NCBI GenBank assembly: GCA_002419025.1
Contig: DIFG01000039.1
Span: forward strand, 20,612-47,188
Reading direction: 5' to 3'
From: Deltaproteobacteria bacterium UBA5754
GTDB lineage: Bacteria > Desulfobacterota > Dissulfuribacteria > Dissulfuribacterales > UBA5754
Length of the DNA: 26,577 nt
Every line of letters begins with the position of its first letter. Position 1 is the first letter of the stretch. The notes below the pieces were generated by a model. The model worked only from the letters and a program-made list of their open reading frames with translations. It did not search any database and had not been told where the DNA came from. The translations under genes and the position numbers were made by a program. This document shows positions 15,779 to 23,391 of this stretch, piece by piece.

Positions 15779-16591
15779 TTAGTTGGTTTTAATATTATGA
15801 ATAAATCGATAAATACGTCTATAATTATTTATTCCAATTGTATCTTTGATAAATAGCTTTACTTTGTACATTAATGCCCATCTTTTTATAATTGTGCCTT
15901 TATGGGTAATGATGCTTCTGAAATCAACAGAAGAAAGTAAGTCAGATACTGGTATCCTTGGGACTAACTGAACATCCAAGGCGTTGTTATTAACAAAATA
16001 TCCTACTTCAGAGGTGCAAATATATTTGTACCCCGTTTCAGCTGCGATTCTTGTTATGTAATGGTGAACGCTCCCATGGGGGAGACTAACAGCTGTAACT
16101 TCTTTTCCCAGGTGGTTTTCAATTATTTTCTTTGAATTTGATAGTTCCTCTTTAACGCCTTCTTCGCTCAGGGTTTCTAGAGGTGTGTGTGATACGCAAT
16201 GAGACTGAATAGACATACCTAAAGAAGACATTTCTTTAAGTTGTTGCCAAGTCATCATTTTTGGAGAGCCAATAAAATTGGTTGTTACAAAAAAAACAGC
16301 TTTTTGATTTCTTTGATAAATATTAGGGAATGCCAAAAAATAGTTGCCTATATGTCCGTCATCAAATGTTATTATTGCTTTGTGTTTTAGCATGGCTTTA
16401 TTAGCTGCTCTCAGTAATATATCATTAAATGTGATTGTTTCTATATTGTTATCAGATATGATCGAAAGATGTTGGGAGAATTTCCTATCGCTAATAGAAC
16501 AAGATGGGCCCATTGTCCTTTTAATTTTTCTCCGTTCGGTTATCTTGCTTACTTCGTGATAAGCTAGTATTGCTATACTATCTTTAGCCAT
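15779..16591 (-). CDS. Polysaccharide deacetylase family protein
   Basis: 270-aa carbohydrate esterase 4 (NodB) family protein, expected to remove N-acetyl groups from an amino-sugar polymer or precursor. NodB motifs are present: motif 1 TFDDG (Asp77, Asp78), motif 2 HCVSH (His131, His135) for metal binding, and motif 3-like LPHGS (171-174). The N-terminal IAILAYHEVS is typical of the family in capsule and exopolysaccharide loci. No signal peptide is apparent, so it may act on the cytoplasmic side or be exported otherwise. AAGGA lies just before the ATG. It is followed by the glycosyltransferase gene after a 31-nt gap and is AT-rich like its neighbours. Confidence 0.9.
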   Translation of the reverse strand: MAKDSIAILAYHEVSKITERRKIKRTMGPSCSISDRKFSQHLSIISDNNIETITFNDILLRAANKAMLKHKAIITFDDGHIGNYFLAFPNIYQRNQKAVFFVTTNFIGSPKMMTWQQLKEMSSLGMSIQSHCVSHTPLETLSEEGVKEELSNSKKIIENHLGKEVTAVSLPHGSVHHYITRIAAETGYKYICTSEVGYFVNNNALDVQLVPRIPVSDLLSSVDFRSIITHKGTIIKRWALMYKVKLFIKDTIGINNYRRIYRFIHNIKTN

Positions 16592-16914
16592 TATCCTTAA
16601 CTTTTCCGTTAAAATGTAATAAGCTCTTGTCGTAAAAGCTCACTCTACAAATGCAAAAATGAGAGACCGAAACTGTGAGAATTTAGTGCCGTAATCGGCC
16701 CTGCCGAAATGCGTCCGAAAGAAACACCATACGTGCAGCGGTTGAGCTAAGTTGGAATACCGTGTTGGAGAAGTCCGATTTACAACTGGAGCTCCATTGC
16801 CCGTGAATTAAAGAGAGAAAATCATGCTTAATTTCGATTAAGTTATGTTGTGTTTCTTGGAGCAAAAAAATTTTTTTTCGTTACCCCCGTTTTGAGGGGG
16901 GAATCCGGCGCGCC
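16592..16914. other. Gene-free spacer of unclear origin within the AT-rich block
   Basis: 323 bp between the adenylate-forming enzyme gene and the deacetylase gene. Around 16,640-16,820 the GC content is clearly higher than in the flanking AT-rich genes, and short open stretches occur on both strands without any family I recognise. This suggests inserted or decayed DNA, possibly a mobile-element relic. No inverted ends or duplication could be identified. A 15-bp A7T8 tract occurs at 16864-16878. Confidence 0.4.
16884..16901. repeat. Small GC hairpin downstream of the PaaK-like gene
   Basis: CCCCC (16884-16888) and GGGGGG (16896-16901) can form a short stem with a 7-nt loop, 14 nt after the stop of the PaaK-like gene when read on the minus strand, followed by an A/T tract. 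It may be a weak terminator or a REP-like extragenic palindrome. The T-tract is not adjacent, so it is not a canonical terminator. Confidence 0.4.
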
Positions 16915-18261
16915 TCACTGATTTAGGTTCGAAATAAAATCACGCAGTTTCCCAGATTTTTCTCTTTGTATGTAGTTGACAGGCGTCACGGTTATCGACA
17001 TTTCACGTCCAAATTCTTTCTGACACCGAGAAATTATGTATTGTTTAGATTCGTCTGTAAAATTTTGATTAGGAATAATAAGAAATTCTAAACTTGATAT
17101 ATCATTTTGAATCACCTTATATTGATTAACTCCACCATACATGCTCTCATATCCTTTCATGATATAATAAATAATAATACTGTGCCATGATTTTCCGCTT
17201 CTTGATCTAATAATATCAGATTCTCTGCCGATTATTTTATTAATAATTGGTAGATTTCTTCCGCAATTGCATTTAGCAGTTGACGGAATTACTAAATCGC
17301 CTATTTTATACCTTATAATTGGCATGGCAGTATTGTATAAATTTGTAACGACGACTTCCCTGAGCGATTTGTCGTTGAGTTCTTCAGATGGTTCAAGAAA
17401 TTCTACAATGCAGCAATCTGACATGATGTGAATAGAGCCTCTTTCGCATTGAAAGGCTATTATGCCTGTTTCGGCAGCACCATATTCGCAAACAAGTTGA
17501 CAGCCAAAGATGCTTTTTATTGTATCGTAGTCTTCGTCATGTATTGTCTCAGAAGTGCACTTTACCATTTTAAGTTTAAGCTGTGTTGCATCTAAATTTG
17601 ACTCTCTTAGAAATTTTGCAAACTGCATAACCATACTTGCATAACCCATAAGGTAGTCTGGCTTTCTTCTGATTAATTTTCTATAGAAGTCGCAAAGAAT
17701 ATCTGGATCTAAATTATATTTTTTTTCTCTAAAGCGGTTAAGTGCCAAATCGATTAATCTTGTCTTTAATCTTTGAAGAGGATCGACTGGAATACCCCAA
17801 AGTCGAGCTTCTTTTTCGCCAGGCTCTACCCCATGCCACCCGTGCCCTCGGTACATTGCAGCAAGTTGATAGGCTGTAGAAGTTAGACTTTTGGGGAAAT
17901 GTAAGGGAGTCCCCGTTGACCCAGATGTTTTGGCCATTTCATATGCAATATTACTTGCGGTGGAAGTAAGATTTATAGAAAATTTTCGCAATATAGATTT
18001 GTCTATAATTGGAAGTTGATCAATATTGTTTAAACTAATTTCTTCTGGATTAATATTTGTTTTAGAGAAAAAATTTTTATAAAACGGAACATATCTATTG
18101 CAAAATATAAGCAACTCTTTTAATTTTTTTTCTTGGTATGAATATTGTTCATCGAGTGACCAGTATTGGCTTTTGCTGAGAAATTTCATACATTCCCATA
18201 GCGGTTGCTTACGCATTGAACTAATTGTTTTTAGAATATTTTGATGTATATATGTATTCAT
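16915..18261 (-). CDS. Phenylacetate-CoA ligase-like (PaaK/CapK) adenylate-forming enzyme
   Basis: 448-aa member of the ANL superfamily branch found in capsule and exopolysaccharide loci (often called CapK or PaaK-like). The adenylation motifs are TSGSTGTP (112-119), EYGAAETG (259-266) and RYKIGD (317-322), followed by a CNCGR segment near 331-335. The C-terminal lid contains IQREKSGKLRDFI. The family activates a carboxylate with ATP, but the substrate in polysaccharide loci is generally unknown. It may supply an acyl or amino-acyl group for sugar decoration. The start ATG has a weak A/G-rich ribosome binding site. It is preceded upstream by an IS remnant and is AT-rich. Confidence 0.88.
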   Translation of the reverse strand: MNTYIHQNILKTISSMRKQPLWECMKFLSKSQYWSLDEQYSYQEKKLKELLIFCNRYVPFYKNFFSKTNINPEEISLNNIDQLPIIDKSILRKFSINLTSTASNIAYEMAKTSGSTGTPLHFPKSLTSTAYQLAAMYRGHGWHGVEPGEKEARLWGIPVDPLQRLKTRLIDLALNRFREKKYNLDPDILCDFYRKLIRRKPDYLMGYASMVMQFAKFLRESNLDATQLKLKMVKCTSETIHDEDYDTIKSIFGCQLVCEYGAAETGIIAFQCERGSIHIMSDCCIVEFLEPSEELNDKSLREVVVTNLYNTAMPIIRYKIGDLVIPSTAKCNCGRNLPIINKIIGRESDIIRSRSGKSWHSIIIYYIMKGYESMYGGVNQYKVIQNDISSLEFLIIPNQNFTDESKQYIISRCQKEFGREMSITVTPVNYIQREKSGKLRDFISNLNQ

Positions 18262-18288
18262 ATTATTTTCTTTTTAGTGTAATGTAGT

Positions 18289-18475
18289 TTAATTCATTTT
18301 CACGATTTCTGGCTTTTCATCATTTCGTATAGAATTGATGAGTTCCTGGATGAGTGCGGCGAGCAAGTAGATAATGCTGATGTTGCGATATCCCCTCGCT
18401 TTTGCCTTGGCGGCATAGAAGATGCCGTTAGGGCCTCTATGCAGCCGTTGTTGTGTTCGGATGATCGTCCGTTTC
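18289..18475 (-). pseudogene. Remnant of ISL3-family (IS204/IS1001/IS1165) transposase C-terminus
   Basis: Reading the minus strand, one frame gives SEHNNGCIEAL (about 18,460-18,425). One frame over, it continues as GIFYAAKAKARGYRNIS and IYLLAALIQELINS, ending at a TAA at 18291-18289. Joined, these match the hallmark end of ISL3 transposases (NGxxEAxN ... AKAKARGYR ... IYLLA). At least one frameshift and a short internal deletion between RNIS and IYLLA break the frame. The rest of the transposase and its inverted repeats are missing. It overlaps the 3' end of the O-antigen ligase gene by about 39 bp. Confidence 0.75.
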
Positions 18476-19816
18476 GAGGGGATTTGGAGTTAATGGGGGG
18501 CTCCAATCCACTCGAAACGTCGAGGAGCCATATATCTTTGAGTCGCAAATTGCCCAAAAAACCCACCAATATCCTTGCATCTGAATAAACGACCATCTAT
18601 CTCCAAATAAATTGCATATAAATGATACAATTATGCATCCGCAAAATCCAAGTCCAAGTCCTCTATAAAAAAAATCAGATGACAATTTAAAAAGTTTCCA
18701 TCCACTTCTAAAGGCAGTATAAAGAAGATATATAAAAAATGAAAACCCGACTATACCGGTTTCGACAAGCACCTGAAAAATATAATTATGAAGATTCCTT
18801 AACCCGTGGACATTGATATAACTCGGTACCATATGGTAGCCGATACCAAGGATTGGGTTTTTAACAAAGAGTTCTTGTCCTTGACGCCAAAGTTCCAACC
18901 TGGATGCAGCCGAGCTTTCTATTTCTCCATCCTCTGTCTTGGTCATGGCCACCCTCTCAACGACAGAGGAAGGCAGGAAGGTAATCATGGCCCCTCCACT
19001 GATTAACGCTACCAAAATTACAGGCAATAAGAGCTTTCTTTTGAAAAGAAGAAAAAAGGGGATAACAATTGCTAATGCTAAATATGCTGCCCGACTATAA
19101 GTAAACAACACAACATATGTGCTTGCACAGATGACAACGGCAAGAAACAGCCTTAATCTCCAGCTTGGATAGAACAGAAAAAGACTGACTGCAATAGCCA
19201 CGTACTCTGCTACAAATGCAGCAAGATGGTTTGCCCCGAGATAGCCGAATGCCCCCAGTCGTTCGGCGTAGCTGAAATGAGCTCCAACACTCATCCATCT
19301 GAACGAATTCCAGAATCTCCAGTCCACAATCAACAAAATAAACAGTATAAAGAAAGTCATTTTCTTTATTTCTTTATCATCGCGCGCCGAGAAAATTCTA
19401 AAAGTTATCCAGTAGAGAACAGGCATGAGCAAATAATTTTTTAATACTTCTGCTCGTGCCATGTGTGAATAGACATCTTTAAAATATGGCCCTTCATAAA
19501 ATAAACCAAGAACAAAGGAGATCACTACAATAGAACAATGAAGAAGAATCGGAACAATATTGGGAGTTTTTTTTGTTGATTTGTTATGAATGAAAATTGA
19601 GAGTATAAGCGAAATGAATATTACATCTAGGATCTGGTTGCCAAAAGGATATTTATGCGCTTTTTCAAGTACATATGTAAATGGAAGAATAAAGACTAAA
19701 AAATAATGACCGGGAATATTGGACTTAGTAAGGCTATAGATACAGACAATAAAACATCCGACATAAATAAAAAGTGGAAATTGAGCGTGCAGAAATGCAA
19801 GTATACCTAAGCCCAT
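18437..19816 (-). CDS. O-antigen ligase/polymerase family membrane protein
   Basis: 459-aa polytopic inner-membrane protein with roughly ten or more hydrophobic helices, of the O-antigen ligase/Wzy family (PF04932 type). It polymerises or transfers undecaprenyl-linked repeat units in the periplasm. Family cues are the large loop with SRLELWRQGQELFVKNPILGIGYH and the following LHNYIFQVLVETGIVGFSFF, which parallels the ligase signature HNxYLxxLVExG. The last 30 or so residues (from about YGSSTFRVDW to HPNTTTAA) are hydrophilic and atypical. The final dozen are encoded by DNA derived from a transposase remnant, so the original C-terminus has probably been replaced. It follows the acetyltransferase gene by 24 nt. 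Confidence 0.87.
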   Translation of the reverse strand: MGLGILAFLHAQFPLFIYVGCFIVCIYSLTKSNIPGHYFLVFILPFTYVLEKAHKYPFGNQILDVIFISLILSIFIHNKSTKKTPNIVPILLHCSIVVISFVLGLFYEGPYFKDVYSHMARAEVLKNYLLMPVLYWITFRIFSARDDKEIKKMTFFILFILLIVDWRFWNSFRWMSVGAHFSYAERLGAFGYLGANHLAAFVAEYVAIAVSLFLFYPSWRLRLFLAVVICASTYVVLFTYSRAAYLALAIVIPFFLLFKRKLLLPVILVALISGGAMITFLPSSVVERVAMTKTEDGEIESSAASRLELWRQGQELFVKNPILGIGYHMVPSYINVHGLRNLHNYIFQVLVETGIVGFSFFIYLLYTAFRSGWKLFKLSSDFFYRGLGLGFCGCIIVSFICNLFGDRWSFIQMQGYWWVFWAICDSKIYGSSTFRVDWSPPLTPNPLETDDHPNTTTAA

Positions 19817-19840
19817 TAACTAAGCCGTGTCTGTATCAAT

Positions 19841-20395
19841 TCAAAGTGTTTTCCTGACTATCTTTGCCGGAACACCGGCTACTGTCACATTTGATGGCAC
19901 ATCCTTCAGCACCACGGCATTCGCCCCGATTCTGACGTTGTCGCCTATCGTGATCGGACCTATCACAACCGCGCGGGAGCCTATGAAGACATCATTGCCG
20001 ATTCGCGGGGCGCGCGCAGTTCCGTCTGCGGCAGTTCCGATAATAACCCCATGTCCTATGGAGCAATTTCTGCCGATGACGGCATTGGGATTGATGACCA
20101 GGCCTTGAAAGTTGTTGATATAGAGTCCCGGTCCGATATCGCAATCGCTGGGGATATACATCCCAAAAAGGATCTCCACGACCAGTTTGTTAGAGAGGAG
20201 ATACAAAAACTTCAGGGGATAGAGAAGCATGCCCCCTTTGGCTTCAAAATAGAGCCATCTACCAAACCTGTAAATTACGAGGGCATAAAAACGCTGCTCT
20301 GATAAAACCCTCAATAGCATTTTGATGGACGCCTTTGTGTTTTTCGGAAAAAGCCTATTGATATCTTCCCTCAGGAACGAAAACTGGTTAGACAT
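19841..20395 (-). CDS. CysE-type hexapeptide-repeat acetyltransferase
   Basis: 184-aa serine O-acetyltransferase-like protein of the left-handed beta-helix (hexapeptide) class. The N-terminal FLREDINRLF and helical region precede repeats such as CDIGPGLYINN, NAVIGRNCSIGHGVIIG and RIGNDVFIGSRAVVIGPITIGDNVRIGANAVV, ending VTVAGVPAKIV. In exopolysaccharide loci such CysE/EpsC-like proteins are thought to O-acetylate sugars, and a cysteine-biosynthetic role is less likely here. An in-frame TTG at 20407 could extend it by 4 residues. I chose the ATG at 20395, although neither has a good ribosome binding site. It lies between the flippase and O-antigen ligase genes. Confidence 0.88.
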   Translation of the reverse strand: MSNQFSFLREDINRLFPKNTKASIKMLLRVLSEQRFYALVIYRFGRWLYFEAKGGMLLYPLKFLYLLSNKLVVEILFGMYIPSDCDIGPGLYINNFQGLVINPNAVIGRNCSIGHGVIIGTAADGTARAPRIGNDVFIGSRAVVIGPITIGDNVRIGANAVVLKDVPSNVTVAGVPAKIVRKTL

Positions 20396-20405
20396 CTTTA
20401 ACGCC

Positions 20406-20432
20406 AAGATTCAATGATTCAAGATTCAATGA
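20406..20432. repeat. 12-bp direct repeat in the flippase-acetyltransferase spacer
   Basis: AAGATTCAATGA occurs at 20406-20417 and again at 20421-20432, a 15-bp period, exactly filling the gap between the two genes. It is most simply a small tandem duplication. It displaces any clear ribosome binding site for the acetyltransferase. Confidence 0.6.
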
Positions 20433-21902
20433 CTACAGCGATAAAATACGCTTAGTGCGCATTCTTATATCTGAATCGAAAAACAAAATGAGAAGTGAAT
20501 ATAACATGGCACCAATTGCGATCCTGGACATGATGGTAAGATATAAGCTTTGAAATGTAATCATGATTATGGTCAAATACATACCAACCGCACATGAAAA
20601 ATAAAGTACTATCTTTCCGACGGGTACGCTAAACTGAAGACGGGAATAGGAGCTGCGTGTGATACTGATGAAAAACCAGGCATAGGCAACCAGAGTGGCG
20701 ATAGCAGCTCCCAATATCGAAAAGCGTGGGATAAGGATGATGTTAAGAACCGTGTTTAGGATTGCCGCGACAGCCGAGTGAAGCAGGATCCTGTCCGATC
20801 TCTTGTGGATTATCAGCCCGGCATTGGTGATGTTGGACAGCGCAAAAAAACCGATGCCTATTACAGCATAGGGAACGATGGCGGCGGCCCCTGCATATTT
20901 TTCAGAGGCAAGGATCTTAATCAACTCTTCATCAAGGGCGATAAAGCCCATGATCGCCGGAAAAAAGAAGAGTGTGAGATAGCGGACGGAGCTTGCAAGA
21001 AATCGGCTTGTCGCCTCAGGGCCTTCCTGTGTCCACGTCCTTATCAGAATGGGGGTTGCGGCGCAGGACAAGGGCACCATGATCATGTTGGAAACATATC
21101 CGGAAAGATTGTAACCCACGGAGTAGATACCCAAGGCCTCGGGCGGGCAGAAAAGGTTGATAAAAAAACGGTCTCCGTATGTGAGGATATGGTTCAAAAA
21201 TTCAAGGCCCACGAACGGCAGCCCGAACCGGATACTTTCCCTGAACAATCCAGGAGAAAAATTCGCTGGCCGGATGTCATGTTTTTTCAGAATATTTCCG
21301 GCAAGGAGAAGAACAAGAAGTATAAGAGCGATGATCTGCCCAGCGTAAAAACCAAAGAGCCCCTTTATCCAGAAAAGCGTCAGCAGGATGCTGAGTCCGC
21401 TCGATACATATGAGGTGACTGTTTCTATCAGGTTATATGTCTTGGTTTTCTGGGCCCCACGCATGAAGCTCATGAGGGTCGCGGTCAATGTCCTCAGAAA
21501 TATGATCGAGGAGGCGAAAAGAAAAAGGGACTTCAGGCTGGATTCAAAGGCGATCCCGGAGAGAAGCTGGGCGGCCAGTGCGGAGAGGAGGGTTATCACT
21601 GCGCCAGTCACACAGGCGGCCAGGAAAAATGTGGAATAATACTGATCCTGGGTATACATGCCCCTTGGGGCATGGCTCTCCTCGTAAAACCTTACGGCCG
21701 AGTTGCTTAATCCCAGCTTGGATATGGCCAGCACCGTTGATATGCTCACCGTAATAAGAGACAGATAACCATACTCCGCCACGGAGAAGACCCTGGTGAA
21801 AATCGGAAAGGTAAAGAGGTGCGAAAGCGTGATGAGCGTGGTCCCGGTGAGATAGTGCGAGGACTGGCTGAAAAACCTTTTTACCGGGGAGGAGCTGGAC
21901 AT
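20433..21902 (-). CDS. Oligosaccharide flippase (Wzx-like, MOP superfamily)
   Basis: 489-aa polytopic membrane protein with about twelve to fourteen predicted transmembrane helices. It fits the Wzx/RfbX branch of the MOP exporters, which flips undecaprenyl-linked oligosaccharides to the periplasmic face. The N-terminus, FFSQSSHYLTGTTLITLSHLFTFPIFTRVFSVAEYGYLSL, is a classic flippase opening (FTRxLSxxEYG). A mid-protein GDRFFINLFCPPEALGIYSVGY and the GFALDEELIKILASEKY-like segment are also typical. Together with the O-antigen ligase it indicates a Wzx/Wzy-dependent pathway. Its upstream spacer is full of palindromic repeats, so it may have its own promoter there. Confidence 0.9.
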   Translation of the reverse strand: MSSSSPVKRFFSQSSHYLTGTTLITLSHLFTFPIFTRVFSVAEYGYLSLITVSISTVLAISKLGLSNSAVRFYEESHAPRGMYTQDQYYSTFFLAACVTGAVITLLSALAAQLLSGIAFESSLKSLFLFASSIIFLRTLTATLMSFMRGAQKTKTYNLIETVTSYVSSGLSILLTLFWIKGLFGFYAGQIIALILLVLLLAGNILKKHDIRPANFSPGLFRESIRFGLPFVGLEFLNHILTYGDRFFINLFCPPEALGIYSVGYNLSGYVSNMIMVPLSCAATPILIRTWTQEGPEATSRFLASSVRYLTLFFFPAIMGFIALDEELIKILASEKYAGAAAIVPYAVIGIGFFALSNITNAGLIIHKRSDRILLHSAVAAILNTVLNIILIPRFSILGAAIATLVAYAWFFISITRSSYSRLQFSVPVGKIVLYFSCAVGMYLTIIMITFQSLYLTIMSRIAIGAMLYSLLILFFDSDIRMRTKRILSL

Positions 21903-21959
21903 TTCCTATAAAGCTCGGAAAAATGATGGTCCCGCAAAACTCGAAAATTCCAAATTGGC

Positions 21960-22012
21960 GTCATTCCGGCGCAGCCTGTCCCGGAGTGTTTGAATCCGGG
22001 AGCCGGAATCCA
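21960..22012. repeat. Extragenic palindromic repeat, copy 1
   Basis: It begins GTCATTCCGGC and ends GAGCCGGAATCCAG, so CCGG-centred arms (ATTCCGGC / GCCGGAAT) face each other across an interrupting segment. It belongs to the common GTCATTCCGGCGAAAGCCGGAATCC type of intergenic repeat. Confidence 0.7.
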
Positions 22013-22038
22013 GTGTTTTCGAGTAGTTACAAACCGAT

Positions 22039-22064
22039 GGATCCCGGCCTCCGCTGGGATGACG
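22039..22064. repeat. Extragenic palindromic repeat, copy 2 (diverged, opposite orientation)
   Basis: GGATCCCGGCCTCCGCTGGGATGACG is a diverged relative of the same repeat in the opposite orientation (ends in ATGACG instead of beginning CGTCAT). It forms a short GATCCC/GGGATG stem-loop. Confidence 0.55.
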
Positions 22065-22122
22065 ATTTTTTGCAAGTCCTTCAAAAATGGTCCCTTCGTC
22101 TGATAGTTAAATACCCCAAGAT

Positions 22123-22153
22123 CGTCATTCCGGCGAAAGCCGGAATCCATGAT
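22123..22153. repeat. Extragenic palindromic repeat, copy 3
   Basis: This is the cleanest copy: CGTCATTCCGGC at 22123-22134, then GAAA, then GCCGGAATCCATGA. It gives an 8-bp perfect stem (ATTCCGGC with GCCGGAAT) and a tetraloop. A degraded fourth arm (CTTCGCCGGGGTATCGTCAT) follows at about 22188-22207. Together the copies fill most of the 319-bp spacer 21903-22221, in which no gene was found. Confidence 0.75.
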
Positions 22154-22221
22154 TGATGGGCTGCTTGTGCTGTTCTGGACCCAGACCTTCGCCGGGGTAT
22201 CGTCATTTTGCAAGAGGCTCT

Positions 22222-23391
22222 TCAGTTACGAAAAATCGCGTGCTTCAGGGTCTTGATGCTGAAAAGGGAGGTGAAGATGTTCCGGATCATGGCAAAGGCC
22301 GGCAGAGGGTCATCTTTGGAAACGATGTCAAGCACCATGTCCGGCCCCCACCATTTCAGGGCATCGGGTTCGATCTTCCCCTTTTTCAAGCTGGCCAGGA
22401 AGTAGAGGATTTCCCCCGGCAGAAGCCATTTTGCCCGGGTTCCGACATGGTAGTCATGCTGCGGGGCAAAGGCGATGTCGTTGGCCAGTTTGTATATCAG
22501 ATCCGGGAAATTGATCCCGGCTGCTATGTGGAGGGCGATGGAACCCCACAACCTGGGATTGATTTCCATGAGCTTGGGGATGCCGTCACGGGCGTCCACG
22601 CGGAACTCCACCATGGCCGGACCGGTCCAGCGGAGTTTCTCCAGGATGGTTGTGCCAAAATCCGTGAGCCTTTTGTCGGATATGGTCTCCCTCAGGGTCG
22701 ATGGACCTCCCGACAAGGGGAATTCATGCAGTCTTCTATGCTGGCAGCAGGCCATGAGCCTTGTCCGGGAATCGTACAGGGCGACAAACCCGACGGCATC
22801 CTGCAGGGGTATGAATTCCTGAAGGATCGGGCGGGGATATTTTTCATGGACACGGCTGAAGATCTCCGGGAAGTCCTGCGGTCTCCTGACGATGTTCAAT
22901 CCCCTTGAGCCGGAACTCTGCCGCGGCTTGATGACAACCGGAAATCCGGTTTTATCCGTGGAGGCGACTGCCTCATCGAGCGTCTCCGGGTAGCATGTGA
23001 CCGGCGCAGGGATCTGCAATGACTGCGCCAACTGAAACGTCAGCGCCTTGTCGAAGGCAAGATGGAACTGCTCTATCGGAGGGACAAGAATCGGCGCATG
23101 CTTTCTTATCTCTTCCTGATTCTCGACAATGACCCGAGTCGTGACATCGATGAAAGGAAGCACCAGATCGTATGCCCGGGCCTTTAGCTCCTCGAGCAGG
23201 GCATCCCAAAAAAGGGCGCTGTTTTCAGACGGGTCAGGGTAATGCCATGTGCGACCCGTATATCTGGAGCTGAAACAAAGGGCGTCTTTTCTGAATGAGC
23301 CGACGGTGGTTTCATGGCCTGCCTTTGCCAGACTGCGGACGCAGGAAAGGACATTTCGCTGCTGCCCGTCGAGGATCAGGATTTTCCCCAT
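22222..23391 (-). CDS. ATP-grasp carboxylate-amine ligase-like protein
   Basis: 389-aa ATP-grasp superfamily protein resembling the carbamoyl-phosphate-synthase-like ligases found in polysaccharide loci. It has an N-terminal Rossmann-like subdomain (KILILDGQQRNVLSCVRSLAKAGH). The ATP-grasp core has the DK pair (114-115), PVVIKPRQSSGSRG (lysine about 155 plus the glycine-rich loop), QEFIP (Glu192), MVEFRVD, and the metal site MEINPRLWGS (Glu276, Asn278, Arg280). All expected nucleotide- and Mg-binding residues are present, so it is probably active. It would form an amide or similar bond using an acyl-phosphate intermediate. The substrates are unknown. It starts 16 nt inside the 3' end of the HAD-DegT fusion gene, a sign of tight coupling. 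Confidence 0.88.
   Translation of the reverse strand: MGKILILDGQQRNVLSCVRSLAKAGHETTVGSFRKDALCFSSRYTGRTWHYPDPSENSALFWDALLEELKARAYDLVLPFIDVTTRVIVENQEEIRKHAPILVPPIEQFHLAFDKALTFQLAQSLQIPAPVTCYPETLDEAVASTDKTGFPVVIKPRQSSGSRGLNIVRRPQDFPEIFSRVHEKYPRPILQEFIPLQDAVGFVALYDSRTRLMACCQHRRLHEFPLSGGPSTLRETISDKRLTDFGTTILEKLRWTGPAMVEFRVDARDGIPKLMEINPRLWGSIALHIAAGINFPDLIYKLANDIAFAPQHDYHVGTRAKWLLPGEILYFLASLKKGKIEPDALKWWGPDMVLDIVSKDDPLPAFAMIRNIFTSLFSIKTLKHAIFRN

Noticed and set aside
16683..16865. 60-codon open frame on the minus strand in the spacer
   Set aside because: No recognisable family, no ribosome binding site, and similar short open frames on the opposite strand.
18300..18596. 98-codon open frame on the minus strand
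   Set aside because: Only part of it (HNNGCIEAL) matches an ISL3 transposase end, and the rest is out of frame, so it is treated as part of a pseudogene.
21960..22210. CRISPR array
   Set aside because: Repeats are few, diverged, in alternating orientation and irregularly spaced, with no cas genes. They fit extragenic palindromes.
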